64,000 bases of DNA from an uncultured Pelagibacteraceae bacterium (GTDB lineage: Bacteria > Pseudomonadota > Alphaproteobacteria > Pelagibacterales > Pelagibacteraceae). The position numbers and the translations under genes were made by a program. Below, one piece after another: positions 9,613-18,924 of this stretch (its first letter is position 1; every line of letters begins with the position of its first letter). The notes below the pieces were generated by a model. The model was not told the DNA's origin, made no database searches, and worked only from the letters and a program-made list of their open reading frames with translations. Where the stretch lies: assembly GCA_902634885.1 (NCBI GenBank), contig CACPLR010000001.1, positions 98,394-162,393 of the forward strand. Reading direction: 5' to 3'.

Positions 9613-10346
9613 TGTTAAAAATAAATCAATTAAATGCGAAGATTGATAATAAACAAATTCTAAAAGGATTTTCTCTTAATATTAATCCTGGTGAAGTGCA
9701 TGCAATTATGGGTCCAAATGGATCCGGTAAAAGTACATTATCAAACATTTTATCAGGAAAAAAAGGGTACGAAGTTTCTGGAGAAATCCTATTTGATGAC
9801 AAGGATTTGTTTGAACTTGAAACGGAGGAAAGAGCCCACAAAGGTATCTTTTTAGCCTTTCAATATCCTTTAGAGATACCAGGTGTTAACACTAACATTT
9901 TTCTCAAAACATCATTAAATGCAGTCAGAAAGGCAAGAGGTGAAAAAGAATTAGACGCAATAGAATTTTTAAAACTAGTAAAAGAAAAATCCAAAGAATT
10001 AAAATTTGATGAAGAAAAGTTAAATAGACAATTAAATGTTGGTTTTTCTGGAGGTGAAAAAAAGAAAAATGAAATTCTACAAATGTCATTACTGGCTCCT
10101 AAATTATCAATTTTAGATGAAACAGACTCTGGTTTAGATATTGATGCATTAAGGATTGTTGCTGATGGAGTTAATACATTAAGAGATAACAAAAATTCAT
10201 TTTTAATTATTACACACTATCAAAGGTTACTTGATTATATAAAACCTGATTTTGTTCATGTTTTAATGAATGGTAAAATTATTAAATCAGGAGGACCAGA
10301 TTTAGCTACTGAATTAGAAAAAAAAGGATATGAAAGTTTTAAATAG
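9612..10346 (+). CDS. sufC: SUF system ATPase SufC
   Basis: SufC is the ABC-type ATPase of the SufBC2D complex. In 244 residues it has Walker A (GPNGSGKST, about residues 34-42), the signature FSGGEKKKNE, Walker B/D-loop (LSILDETDSGLD) and the H-loop in IITHYQ. The signature's KKK stretch and the DETDSGLD sequence are typical of SufC rather than of transport ATPases. It starts inside the sufB stop (TAATG), and sufD follows with no gap. Confidence 0.96.
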   Translation: MLKINQLNAKIDNKQILKGFSLNINPGEVHAIMGPNGSGKSTLSNILSGKKGYEVSGEILFDDKDLFELETEERAHKGIFLAFQYPLEIPGVNTNIFLKTSLNAVRKARGEKELDAIEFLKLVKEKSKELKFDEEKLNRQLNVGFSGGEKKKNEILQMSLLAPKLSILDETDSGLDIDALRIVADGVNTLRDNKNSFLIITHYQRLLDYIKPDFVHVLMNGKIIKSGGPDLATELEKKGYESFK

Positions 10347-11594
10347 ATGAAAGAACAATTACAAAAAGATTTTGATAATATTATTAGAAATTTAAATCTA
10401 TCCCAAAAAGATATTGAAATAAAAAAATTTTGTTTAGATAATTTTATAGACAAAGGTTTCCCTAACAGAAAAAATGAAGATTGGAAATTTTCAGATTTAA
10501 ATCAAATAATAAAAAAAAATATTGGAGAATTAAGTTTTTATAGTGATTATACATCTACCAACAAAATTGATACATCTATATTTGTAGATGGTCTCGAGCA
10601 TAATAAAATAGTATTCATAAATGGCAGAATTGAAAAAATTGATTTTAATTATGAAAGGAAGGATCAAATAGAAATAATTGATCAATCAGAAACTATTAAT
10701 AAATTTAATGCTAAAAACTCTCTATCTGATTTAAACAACGCTTTTACAAATAAATCATTTAAAATTCTGGTTAAAAATGGATATAACTTGATAAAGCCGC
10801 TTATTATTTATCATACTACTACTTCAAAAATTTGGTCCAAAAATATAAATTTAAAACTAGATTTTGAACTAGATAAAAATAGTTCATTAAGAGTAATTGA
10901 CTATTTTAACGATACATCTAAGAAAAATTTTATTAATATTTTTTATAGCTTTGATTTAAAAGAAAATTCAATTTTGAAAAATTATAAATTAGATAAAGAT
11001 CAAAATGATAATATAAAATATTTCTTCAATAATATTGAGCAAGAAAAAAATAGTATTTCAGAAACCTTTATTTTATCCTCAGGATCTAATTTCTTAAAAA
11101 ATGAGATAAATTGTGATTTAAATGGAGATTATGCATCAGCATTTGTAAATGGTATTTTCTCCTTAAATAACAACAATCATCATGAAATCCGGACAACTAT
11201 AAATCACCTAACTGAGAATACAAAAAGCTATCAGTTAGTAAAAAGTGTATTAGAGAAAAATTCAAATGCCGTTTATCAAGGAAAGATATTTGTCAATTCA
11301 GATGCACAAAAAACCGATGGTTATCAACTAAGTAAAGCAATATTGCTAGACAAAGAGTCTGAGTTCAATGCAAAGCCAGAGTTAGAAATTTATGCTGACG
11401 ATGTTAAATGTTCACATGGTTCTGCATCGGGTAGTTTAAATGAGGATTCAATATTTTATTTGATGTCAAGAGGTTTAAGTTATCAGCAATCAAGAGAGTT
11501 ATTAATAAATGGTTTTTTACTTGATGTAGTAGAAAAAATAACAGACTCAGAAATAAAAAACCTCATTAAAAATATTATTGGAATAAAAGAATGA
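10347..11594 (+). CDS. sufD: Fe-S cluster assembly protein SufD
   Basis: SufD pairs with SufB in the scaffold complex and is needed for iron acquisition. The protein has 415 residues. The N-terminal half is diverged apart from GFPNRKNEDWKFSDL, which is typical of SufD. The C-terminal part is conserved: KTDGYQLSKAILL, AKPELEIYADDVKCSHGSASG with the conserved histidine, and LINGFLLDVVEKI. It directly abuts sufC and overlaps sufS by 4 bases (ATGA). Confidence 0.94.
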   Translation: MKEQLQKDFDNIIRNLNLSQKDIEIKKFCLDNFIDKGFPNRKNEDWKFSDLNQIIKKNIGELSFYSDYTSTNKIDTSIFVDGLEHNKIVFINGRIEKIDFNYERKDQIEIIDQSETINKFNAKNSLSDLNNAFTNKSFKILVKNGYNLIKPLIIYHTTTSKIWSKNINLKLDFELDKNSSLRVIDYFNDTSKKNFINIFYSFDLKENSILKNYKLDKDQNDNIKYFFNNIEQEKNSISETFILSSGSNFLKNEINCDLNGDYASAFVNGIFSLNNNNHHEIRTTINHLTENTKSYQLVKSVLEKNSNAVYQGKIFVNSDAQKTDGYQLSKAILLDKESEFNAKPELEIYADDVKCSHGSASGSLNEDSIFYLMSRGLSYQQSRELLINGFLLDVVEKITDSEIKNLIKNIIGIKE

Positions 11595-12808
11595 ACATAG
11601 ACAACATAAAAAAAGAGTTTCCAATATTTGATGAAAAAATTCATAATAATGATTTAGTTTATTTAGACAGCGCAAACTCTTCACAAAAGCCAAGGGTGGT
11701 AATCGACAGAATATATGATTTTTACTCTAAGGAGTTTTCTAACGTAGGTAGAAGTGTTCATTATTTGGCTGTAGCAGCAACTAATCTTTATGAAAACACT
11801 AGAACATCAGTTCAAAAATATATCAATGCAAAAGATAAGAACGAAATTGTATTTACCAAAGGTGCAACAGAAGCAATCAATCTTGTAGCTAATACATTTG
11901 GTCAAAAGTATTTAGAAGAAGGTGATGAAGTGTTATTAACAGAACTTGAACATCATTCAAATTATGTTCCTTGGCATTTTCTCAGAAATTCAAAAAAAAT
12001 TAAGATTGAATTTGCAGAAATTAATGAGGCAGGCGAAATAACTATCGAAGCAATAAAAAATAAAATAACTAACAAAACAAAAATTATAAGTGTTACACAT
12101 TTATCAAATGTAACTGGAGCAATATTGCCAATAAAGGAAATTGTTGAACTTGCGCACTCAAAAAATATTCCTGTTTTAGTAGATGGTTGCCAAGGAGCAC
12201 CACATTTAAAATTAGATATGCAGGAATTAGATTGTGACTTTTATGCTATATCAGGACATAAGATGTACGGTCCTACAGGAATTGGGGTTTTATACGCAAA
12301 AAAAAAATGGTTAGATGATCTTCCGCCATATCAAGGTGGAGGAGGAATGATAAATGAAGTTAAAAAAACTGGAATTTCCTATGGAGAATTACCAAATAAA
12401 TATGAGGCAGGCACAATGGCAACAGCTCAGGTAATTGCATTTAACGAGTCTATAAAATTTATGGAAAAAGTTGGTATTGAAAATATAGAGAAGCATGAGA
12501 AAGAGTTATTAGATTACGGATTAGATATTTTGAGGAAAAATAATTCAATTAAAATTGTTGGTAATCCAAAAAATAAAGGTGGAGTGATTTCTTTTACCAT
12601 TGAAGGTGTTCACCCGCATGATATTGCTACTATTCTTGATGAAGATGGAGTAGCAATCAGAGCAGGACACCATTGTTGTCAAATATTACATGAAAAACTT
12701 AAACTACCAGCTACTGCAAGAGCATCATTTGGAATATATAATACAAAAGATGATATCGATCAATTAAGCAAATCAATAGAAAATTGTAAAAAAATATTTA
12801 ACGTATAA
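11591..12808 (+). CDS. sufS: Cysteine desulfurase SufS
   Basis: A PLP-dependent, group II cysteine desulfurase that supplies persulfide sulfur to the SUF scaffold. The 405-residue protein has the PLP lysine in ISGHKMYGPTGIG and the catalytic cysteine in the RAGHHC loop near residue 362. It also has LTELEHHSNYVPW, typical of the SufS/CsdA branch. The start overlaps sufD (ATGA) and the stop overlaps sufU (TAATG). The next gene indicates that its sulfur acceptor is a SufU-type protein. Confidence 0.96.
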   Translation: MNIDNIKKEFPIFDEKIHNNDLVYLDSANSSQKPRVVIDRIYDFYSKEFSNVGRSVHYLAVAATNLYENTRTSVQKYINAKDKNEIVFTKGATEAINLVANTFGQKYLEEGDEVLLTELEHHSNYVPWHFLRNSKKIKIEFAEINEAGEITIEAIKNKITNKTKIISVTHLSNVTGAILPIKEIVELAHSKNIPVLVDGCQGAPHLKLDMQELDCDFYAISGHKMYGPTGIGVLYAKKKWLDDLPPYQGGGGMINEVKKTGISYGELPNKYEAGTMATAQVIAFNESIKFMEKVGIENIEKHEKELLDYGLDILRKNNSIKIVGNPKNKGGVISFTIEGVHPHDIATILDEDGVAIRAGHHCCQILHEKLKLPATARASFGIYNTKDDIDQLSKSIENCKKIFNV

Positions 12809-13272
12809 TGGACCTAAAAGATTTATATCAAGAAATTATTTTGGATCATGGTAAAAATCCAAGAAATTTGAGAAAAGCAGAAAACTTTAATAAAGACGCA
12901 AAAGGACACAATCCTTTATGTGGAGACAACGTTCATATCTATTTAAAATTAAATGAAAATAAAAAAGTTGAGGATATTTCATTTGAAGGTCATGGGTGCG
13001 CGATATCAATGGCTTCAGCTTCTATAATGACTGACTTAGTTAAAGGTAAAGAGGAAGCCGAAGTAAAAGAAATTGTAAATGATTTTTTAGATATGATTAA
13101 AGAGAAAGAGAAACTTCAAAATAAAATCTTAAATGAAGATGAAAAAACTAAATTAATGTGTCTATCAGGTGTAAAACAGTACCCTATGAGAGTAAAATGT
13201 GCCACTCTTTCTTGGCATACTTTAACATCAGCAATAGAAGATTTTCAAAAAATAGTAAATACTGAAAGTTAA
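12808..13272 (+). CDS. sufU: SufU-type sulfur acceptor (IscU/NifU-N fold)
   Basis: A 154-residue IscU-fold protein. The conserved cysteines lie in NPLCGDNV, GHGCAIS and VKCATLSW. A loop of about 20 residues between the second and third motifs (through KLMCLSGVKQYP) is the insertion that separates SufU from IscU. In Firmicutes SufU takes persulfide sulfur from SufS through a zinc-bound cysteine swap; many alphaproteobacteria use SufE for this step. The position after sufS supports the partner role. It starts in the sufS stop (TAATG) and ends two bases before the next gene. Confidence 0.9.
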   Translation: MDLKDLYQEIILDHGKNPRNLRKAENFNKDAKGHNPLCGDNVHIYLKLNENKKVEDISFEGHGCAISMASASIMTDLVKGKEEAEVKEIVNDFLDMIKEKEKLQNKILNEDEKTKLMCLSGVKQYPMRVKCATLSWHTLTSAIEDFQKIVNTES

Positions 13273-13274
13273 AA

Positions 13275-13571
13275 ATGGATTTAAAAGAAAAAGTAATTAC
13301 AGAAATAAAAAAAATATATGACCCTGAAATTCCAGTAAATATTTATGAGCTTGGTTTAATTTATGACATTAAAATTAAAGATAAAGATGTCCAAGTTAAG
13401 ATGACACTTACAACACCCAACTGCCCAGTTGCAGAAAGTTTGCCTAAAGAAGTTAAGGATAGTATACTGGAACTTAAAGATGTTAATAAAGTTGATCTTG
13501 ATTTGGTTTGGGATCCTCCTTGGGATAAATCAATGATGTCTGAGGCCGCAAAACTTGAATTAAATTTATGA
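13275..13571 (+). CDS. sufT: DUF59/MIP18-family Fe-S assembly factor (SufT)
   Basis: A 98-residue DUF59 protein with the family segments IYDPEIPVNIYELGLIYDI and MTLTTPNCPVAESLP (conserved cysteine) and the C-terminal DLVWDPPWDKSMMSE. Family members such as SufT and PaaD help mature Fe-S proteins, and the gene is commonly embedded in alphaproteobacterial suf operons. The exact step is not established from sequence. It overlaps sufA by 4 bases (ATGA). Confidence 0.9.
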   Translation: MDLKEKVITEIKKIYDPEIPVNIYELGLIYDIKIKDKDVQVKMTLTTPNCPVAESLPKEVKDSILELKDVNKVDLDLVWDPPWDKSMMSEAAKLELNL

Positions 13572-13906
13572 CAAAACAAGTGATTTCATTGAGCGATAAA
13601 GCTGCTGCAAGAATAAAAGAGATTATGGCTAATGCCGAAAAGGATGCATTAGGTGTAAGAGTTTCAGTAAAATCTGGAGGTTGTGCAGGCATGTCATATG
13701 TTATGGAGTACTTAAAAAAAACAAATCCAAATGATGAAATTATTGAGGATAAAGGAGTAAAAATATTTATAGACTCAGCAGCAGTAATTTATCTTCTAGG
13801 CACAAAAATGGATTATATAAAAGAGGAATTTTCATCGACATTTATTTTCAAAAATCCGAACGAAACTGAAAGATGTGGATGTGGAGAATCTTTTAAAATT
13901 GAATAA
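13568..13906 (+). CDS. sufA: A-type Fe-S carrier SufA/IscA
   Basis: A HesB/IscA-family protein of 112 residues. The three cluster-binding cysteines are in SGGCAGMSY and the C-terminal ERCGCGES pair. A-type carriers receive clusters from the SUF scaffold and pass them to apo-enzymes. It is the last gene of the iscR-suf operon. SufA, IscA and ErpA cannot be separated on motif alone; the operon favours SufA. Confidence 0.92.
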   Translation: MTKQVISLSDKAAARIKEIMANAEKDALGVRVSVKSGGCAGMSYVMEYLKKTNPNDEIIEDKGVKIFIDSAAVIYLLGTKMDYIKEEFSSTFIFKNPNETERCGCGESFKIE

Positions 13907-13926
13907 TTTGATATCTAAAAATATTA

Positions 13927-13955
13927 TTTACACAAATATCTAAATTTCTTAATAT
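13927..13955 (+). promoter_or_regulatory. Likely promoter of the broken glutaminase gene
   Basis: TTTACA (13927-13932) and TAATAT (13950-13955) are separated by exactly 17 bases. They lie about 70 bases before the start codon. If real, the pseudogene still has its promoter, which would suggest that the disruption is recent. Confidence 0.45.
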
Positions 13956-14027
13956 AAACTGAATTTTATATTTTTTTAAGGTAAAAATATATTTTCGATG
14001 ACCATGGTAATTTTTATATAAGATAAC

Positions 14028-15975
14028 ATGAAGCAAAAAGGTAATATTCAATCTAATCCTGCTGCGTTATTAAAAAATTTAAAAGTAAAATCTAAAAGAG
14101 AAGCAAATTTATTTTTTTCATTGTGTGAAAATGGTGAAAATTTTACTCACAGCAAAAAGTTAATTGAAGCATTAAACCGTTCTGGATTAAAATCGAATGA
14201 TAACAGACTACAAAATCTTTTTAGAAGCCTTGAAGCTCACGGTGATAAGATTGTTTTTGAAGATTTTATAAATATAATAAGAAAATCTGGGCTTTTGGTT
14301 GAAAAAGCATTACGTGGTCAATTAGTGCTACCTGATTTTATAAATTTCTCAAAAAAAATTGATAAAATTTTTGATGAAGTAAAAACAATTATTTCAGTCG
14401 ATGTGTAAGCCATTTAATTACTGTTTTGCAATGGAACAATTAGGCCTTGAGGGAGTACATAAACACGTCGGTCAGGAACCATCAGGAAGACAATTTGATG
14501 ATTTAACTTTGCTTGCAAGAACAGTAACAGGTAACTATACAGGAGATTTTGCAAAAGATGATTTAGAGGGCAGATTTGCAAGAGTACCTTTTAATCCGAT
14601 GGTCAATGCTGGCGCTATAATGACTGCTGGTCTAATAAATCCAAACGACTCTCATACTCAAAGATTAAGACATATTCGTCAACAATTTGGTAGACTGATA
14701 GGTTGGACATCAAAAAACAATAATGTTTCTAAATTGCCAAGATTTAATAAAAATATGGCACGCCAAGAAAATTTTAAAGGTTACAATAATATAGCAATGG
14801 GCTATTTGTTAATGGCAACTGGTAGCTTGCCTCATACTAAATCAGATCTTCATAAAGATATTCATCCAGATGAAGATGAATTTGACTTTTATATTGAGCC
14901 TGCGGTAACTGAGGCACTAAAATTATACTTTAGTATCTGTTCTCTAGAGATGACAGCAACAGATGTTGCAATGGCTGCGGCTACACTTGCAAATAGTGGT
15001 GTTTGTCCGATTTCTCAAGATCGTGTATTAAGTCAAAAAACTGTTAGGAACTGTCTGCCAGTTTTACAAACTAGTGGGATGTATAATGCTAGTGGAGTTT
15101 TTTTTCAGGAAGTTGGTTTACCAGCAAAAAGTGGAGTAGGTGGTGGTGTATTATTAGTTGTTCCACAATTAATGGGTATTTGCATATTTTCTCCAAGATT
15201 AGACGAACAAGGTAATAGCGTTAGAGGTTTGGAAATGGCAAAAAAACTTACTTCAAAATATCTTGTTCATACATTTGATGGCACCATGACAGACACAAGT
15301 AGAGAAGATCCAAAATTGCCAATAGCAAGATGGTTAGCAAATAGTTGTGGAGAAGCTATTTGGGCAGCAAGTAATGGAAATATAAGAACTTTAGAAAGTT
15401 TAGTTAGCCAACAAAGAGATCTACAACAGGGAGATTATGATATTAGAACTCCACTTCATCTTGCATCTGCTGAAGGTCAATTAGAAGTAGTAAAATTTTT
15501 ACTGAACCAAGGTGTAAAACCAATACCTGACAGGTGGGGAGGTTATCCTATATCAGATGCAAGAAATAATAAGCATCAAAAAATTGTAGATTTATTTAAT
15601 GAGTTAAAAATTAATTACACAGAACCTTTTCATTTAGTTGAAAACCCAAAAGGAAAAACAGATAAAATGGCAAACTTTGAAGACGAGTTAATGGTGATTG
15701 AGCTTCTTTTTGCAGCTGCTGAAAACAATGTAGATAATATTCGCCATTTAGTTGCACAGGGAGTCCCTGTCCATGCTGGTGATTATGATTTAAGAACAGC
15801 ATTACATCTTGCTGCAGCAGAGGGAAGTTTAGATGCTGTCGAATATCTCGTGTCACACGGACATCCTCTAAATGTGAGAGACCGTTGGGGAGCTACACCA
15901 CTTGACGAAGCCAAAAGAGAAAAAAGAAAAGAGGTGATTAATTTTTTACAAAACTATAAAGCCAATATTAATTAA
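14028..15975 (+). pseudogene. glsA: Glutaminase with EF-hand-like and ankyrin domains, broken by internal deletion and frameshift
   Basis: Two frames together make a long-form glutaminase (glutamine to glutamate plus ammonia). The first (14028-14408, 126 residues) is the helical EF-hand-like N-terminal domain, ending at VLPDFINFSKKIDKIFDEVK. The second holds the catalytic domain from KQLFQSMCKPFNY (its frame opens at 14383), then HNPMVNAGAI-like FNPMVNAGAI, LPAKSGVGGG, and two C-terminal ankyrin regions (YDIRTPLHLASAEG and YDLRTALHLAAAEG). About 40 residues between them are absent: the family's YIPQLA and VCTVDGQ segments, including the tyrosine equivalent to human GLS Tyr249. The catalytic Ser-x-x-Lys survives as SMCK. 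A separate second gene starting at 14401 would exclude that serine. An assembly error is the main alternative. Confidence 0.8.
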
Positions 15976-15995
15976 TTACTAATACAACCAAAAAA

Positions 15996-17402
15996 CTAAC
16001 AACTGTAATACATCTGAAACTCAATTGGATGAGGTGTATCTCTAAATGTTTGAACTTCTTCCATTTTTAATTCTATGTAAGCATCAATTTGATCATCTGT
16101 GAAAACACCGCCCTGTTTTAAAAATGCTCTATCACCATCTAAAGCAGTGCAAGCACCTTTTAAAGATGTACAAACTGTAGGAATACCTTTTAATTCATCG
16201 CCTGACAAAGCATACAAATCTTCATCCATAGGACGACCTGGTTTAATTTTATTTTTGATACCATCTAAGCCAGCCATTAACATTGCTGCAAATGTCAAGT
16301 AAGGGTTACCTGATGCATCTGGAAATCTCACCTCAACTCTCTTTCCATTTTTACTATTAGAAAATGGAATTCTGCAACTTGCTGATCTATTTCTTGACGA
16401 ATAAGCTAGTAGCACGGGAGCTTCAAAACCAGGGATTAATCTTTTGTAACTGTTAGTTGAAGCATTAGTAAATGCATTAAGTGCTCTAGCATGTTTTATA
16501 ATTCCACCAATATAATATAAACACATATCTGAAAGACCTGCATATTTATCACCGGCAAATAAAGGTTTTTTATTTTTCCATATAGATTGATGAACGTGCA
16601 TTCCTGATCCATTGTCACCTTTAACTGGTTTTGGCATAAATGTAGCCGTTTTTCCAAATGAGTGTGCAACTTGATGAACAGCGTACTTATAAATTTGCAT
16701 ACTATCACCTTGATTGACTATTGTATTAAACTTGGTTCCAAGTTCATGTTGACTTGGTGCAACTTCATGGTGGTGCTTTTCAACTTCAACACCCATTTCT
16801 TTCATTGCTTTTAAACATTCAGACCTTAAATCTTGCCCACCATCTACTGGAGGTACTGGAAAGTAACCACCTTTAACCCCAGGTCTGTGTCCCATATTTC
16901 CATTATCGTATTCCTTCCCCGTGTTATATGGACCTTCTGTACTATCAATGACAAAACCAGTGTCATTCATTTCATTTTTAAATCTAACATCATCGAAAAC
17001 AAAAAATTCAGCCTCTGGACCAAAAAAAGCAGTGTCCCCAATACCTGAATCCTTCAAATACTTTTCAGCTTTTTTTGCAGTTGATCTAGGATCTCTTTCG
17101 TAATATTTTTTAGTTATTGGATCCATCACATCACAAAAAACTACAAGAGTATTGTGAGAAAAGAATGGATCAACAAAAGATTTTGACAGATCTGGTTTTA
17201 ATATCATGTCAGACTCATTAATTGCCTTCCAACCAGCAATTGAAGATCCATCAAAAAAGATACCATCATTTAACATATCTTCATCGACCGTTTTTAAATC
17301 TTGGGTGACGTGTTGGAGTTTTCCTCTTGGATCCGTAAATCTTAGATCTACATAATCTATCTCTTTATCTTTAATTAACTTTAATATTTTACTAGCGCTC
17401 AT
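15996..17402 (-). CDS. glnA: Glutamine synthetase type I
   Basis: GlnA makes glutamine from glutamate, ammonia and ATP, the main ammonium-assimilation step. The 468-residue length fits GSI-beta. Conserved parts seen are [29 protein letters not shown], the ammonium/glutamate region GSGMHVHQS and the arginine-rich [12 protein letters not shown] tyrosine in [11 protein letters not shown] sits where adenylylation occurs in enteric GSI. It converges on the glutaminase pseudogene with a 20-base gap. The 158-base upstream region carries a TATGCA/TGCATA dyad also found before amt. Confidence 0.96.
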   Translation of the reverse strand: MSASKILKLIKDKEIDYVDLRFTDPRGKLQHVTQDLKTVDEDMLNDGIFFDGSSIAGWKAINESDMILKPDLSKSFVDPFFSHNTLVVFCDVMDPITKKYYERDPRSTAKKAEKYLKDSGIGDTAFFGPEAEFFVFDDVRFKNEMNDTGFVIDSTEGPYNTGKEYDNGNMGHRPGVKGGYFPVPPVDGGQDLRSECLKAMKEMGVEVEKHHHEVAPSQHELGTKFNTIVNQGDSMQIYKYAVHQVAHSFGKTATFMPKPVKGDNGSGMHVHQSIWKNKKPLFAGDKYAGLSDMCLYYIGGIIKHARALNAFTNASTNSYKRLIPGFEAPVLLAYSSRNRSASCRIPFSNSKNGKRVEVRFPDASGNPYLTFAAMLMAGLDGIKNKIKPGRPMDEDLYALSGDELKGIPTVCTSLKGACTALDGDRAFLKQGGVFTDDQIDAYIELKMEEVQTFRDTPHPIEFQMYYSC

Positions 17403-17498
17403 TTATAATCCTTTAATGTAATTTTTTATTCTTTTGCTATAGTGCGAATGTGATAACAGAAATATTTACAAAACGACGCATTTTAAATAAATATCACT

Positions 17499-17515
17499 TA
17501 TGCAAGAACTGCATA
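17499..17515. promoter_or_regulatory. Candidate nitrogen-regulation operator upstream of glnA
   Basis: The plus strand reads TATGCAAGAACTGCATA, a perfect 6-base inverted repeat with a 5-base spacer. It lies 97 bases upstream of the glnA start and 46 bases upstream of the divergent deacylase gene. A 14-of-17 match is found upstream of amt (62464-62480). The paired occurrence before two ammonium-assimilation genes suggests an activator site; the protein that binds it is unknown. Confidence 0.6.
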
Positions 17516-17560
17516 TCTCTTTAAATAATCTATAAATGAAAATCAATCTATAATTGAAAT

Positions 17561-18040
17561 ATGGACCTAAAAAATAATGAGTTAGTCCAAAGAGTTTATA
17601 ATATTTTAATTAAATTCGACAAAAATCAGTCATTAATTTTTTTAGATACCTCAGCTGGTACTGCTTTAGAGGCGGCAACATCTTTAGGTTGCAAGGTTGG
17701 CGCTATCATTAAAAGTTTAATCTTTAAATCGTCTGACAAATATTACTTGTGCTTAATATCTGGAGATAAAAGAGCATCCACAAGTAAAATAAAGAGCATA
17801 TTAGATGTAGATGAGCTTTCAATGGCCTCAGCAAATGATGTAAAACGAGTAACTGGGTTTAGCATTGGAGGTGTCTCACCAATCGGTCTTAAAAATAAAT
17901 TAAATGTTTTAATTGATTTATCACTGGAAAGATTTGATGAACTTTTTGCTGCTGCAGGAAATCCTTATTGTGTATTTAAAATTAATTATAAAGATCTGAT
18001 AAAAATTACAAATGGTTTACCAAAAAATATAACTGAATGA
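17561..18040 (+). CDS. YbaK/EbsC-family aminoacyl-tRNA deacylase
   Basis: A 159-residue YbaK-like protein. Family members (YbaK, ProX) hydrolyse mischarged tRNAs such as Cys-tRNA-Pro or Ala-tRNA-Pro in the cytoplasm. It shows the conserved lysine in GAIIKSLIF, the ISGDKRAS segment, and the substrate-site GGVSPIG with a later AAGNP motif. The substrate cannot be set from sequence. It is divergent from glnA and overlaps the following transporter gene by 4 bases (ATGA). Confidence 0.88.
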   Translation: MDLKNNELVQRVYNILIKFDKNQSLIFLDTSAGTALEAATSLGCKVGAIIKSLIFKSSDKYYLCLISGDKRASTSKIKSILDVDELSMASANDVKRVTGFSIGGVSPIGLKNKLNVLIDLSLERFDELFAAAGNPYCVFKINYKDLIKITNGLPKNITE

Positions 18041-18924
18041 GACAAGCAACTTTAACTGATTATACACTTTTAGTCTTACTTGCTTTAATTTGGGCATCTG
18101 CTTTTTTTAATATTAAGATAGCTACATATTCTTTTGGACCTGTGACCATTGCTTTATTAAGAGTATTTTTTGGAGCTATTCCTGTTTTAATTTTATGTTT
18201 TTACAAAAAAATTAAAGTAGAAGCATTTTCAAAAGATTGGTATTGGTTTGCGATAATTGGTTTTATAAACTTGGTTGTACCTTTTTATTTAATATCCTAT
18301 GGTGTAAAATCTGTTCAAAGTAATTTAGCTGCAATTTTAATGTCTACAACTCCTTTATCTTCTACAATTTTAGGACATTATTATACAAAGGATGAAAAAT
18401 TTAATTTCACAAAAACTATTGGAATTTTAATAGGCTTTGCAGGAGTAGTATACTTATTTTCTGATAATTTATTAATAAATGAAAGCAATTTTATTTCTGC
18501 AATATTAATTTTGGTTGGGTCTACTTGTTATGTAATAGGAGGTGTTCTTACTTTAAAAATAAAAGAAAAAAAAAATGAAAATGTAACTGGCTCTATACTT
18601 ATTTGGGCAGTAATTATTTTAATCCCCTTATCTTTTTTGATTGAAAAACCATGGACTTATAGTCCATCTGTTCAATCTACTATCTCAGTAGTATATCTTG
18701 GCTTAGTATCCACAGGTATAGCTTGGTTATTAAGATTTAAAATTTTGGTAAATAACGGTTTAATTTTTCAGTCTCAAGTATCATATTTAATACCTATATT
18801 TGGAACCATACTTAGTTATATATTTTTAAGAGAATTAATTACTTTTAAGGTAGTTATATCTCTTGTAGCCGTTACTATTGGAATTTATTTTGTAAGACGG
18901 GCAGGTGACAAAAAAGTTATTTAA
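18037..18924 (+). CDS. EamA/DMT-family transporter
   Basis: A 295-residue inner-membrane protein with about ten hydrophobic segments in two EamA repeats. The N-terminal ALIWASAFFNIKIA and the ALLRVFFGAIPV segment are typical of drug/metabolite transporters that export amino acids or other metabolites. The C-terminal repeat (YLGLVSTGIAWLLRF ... SYLIPIFGTILSYIFLRE) completes the fold. The substrate is unknown. It converges with the methyltransferase gene in an 8-base overlap. Confidence 0.88.
   Translation: MRQATLTDYTLLVLLALIWASAFFNIKIATYSFGPVTIALLRVFFGAIPVLILCFYKKIKVEAFSKDWYWFAIIGFINLVVPFYLISYGVKSVQSNLAAILMSTTPLSSTILGHYYTKDEKFNFTKTIGILIGFAGVVYLFSDNLLINESNFISAILILVGSTCYVIGGVLTLKIKEKKNENVTGSILIWAVIILIPLSFLIEKPWTYSPSVQSTISVVYLGLVSTGIAWLLRFKILVNNGLIFQSQVSYLIPIFGTILSYIFLRELITFKVVISLVAVTIGIYFVRRAGDKKVI

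Noticed and set aside
14401..15975. Second half of the glutaminase as an independent gene
   Set aside because: It would begin after the catalytic serine and lack the conserved YIPQL and VCTVDGQ parts; a broken gene explains both halves better.
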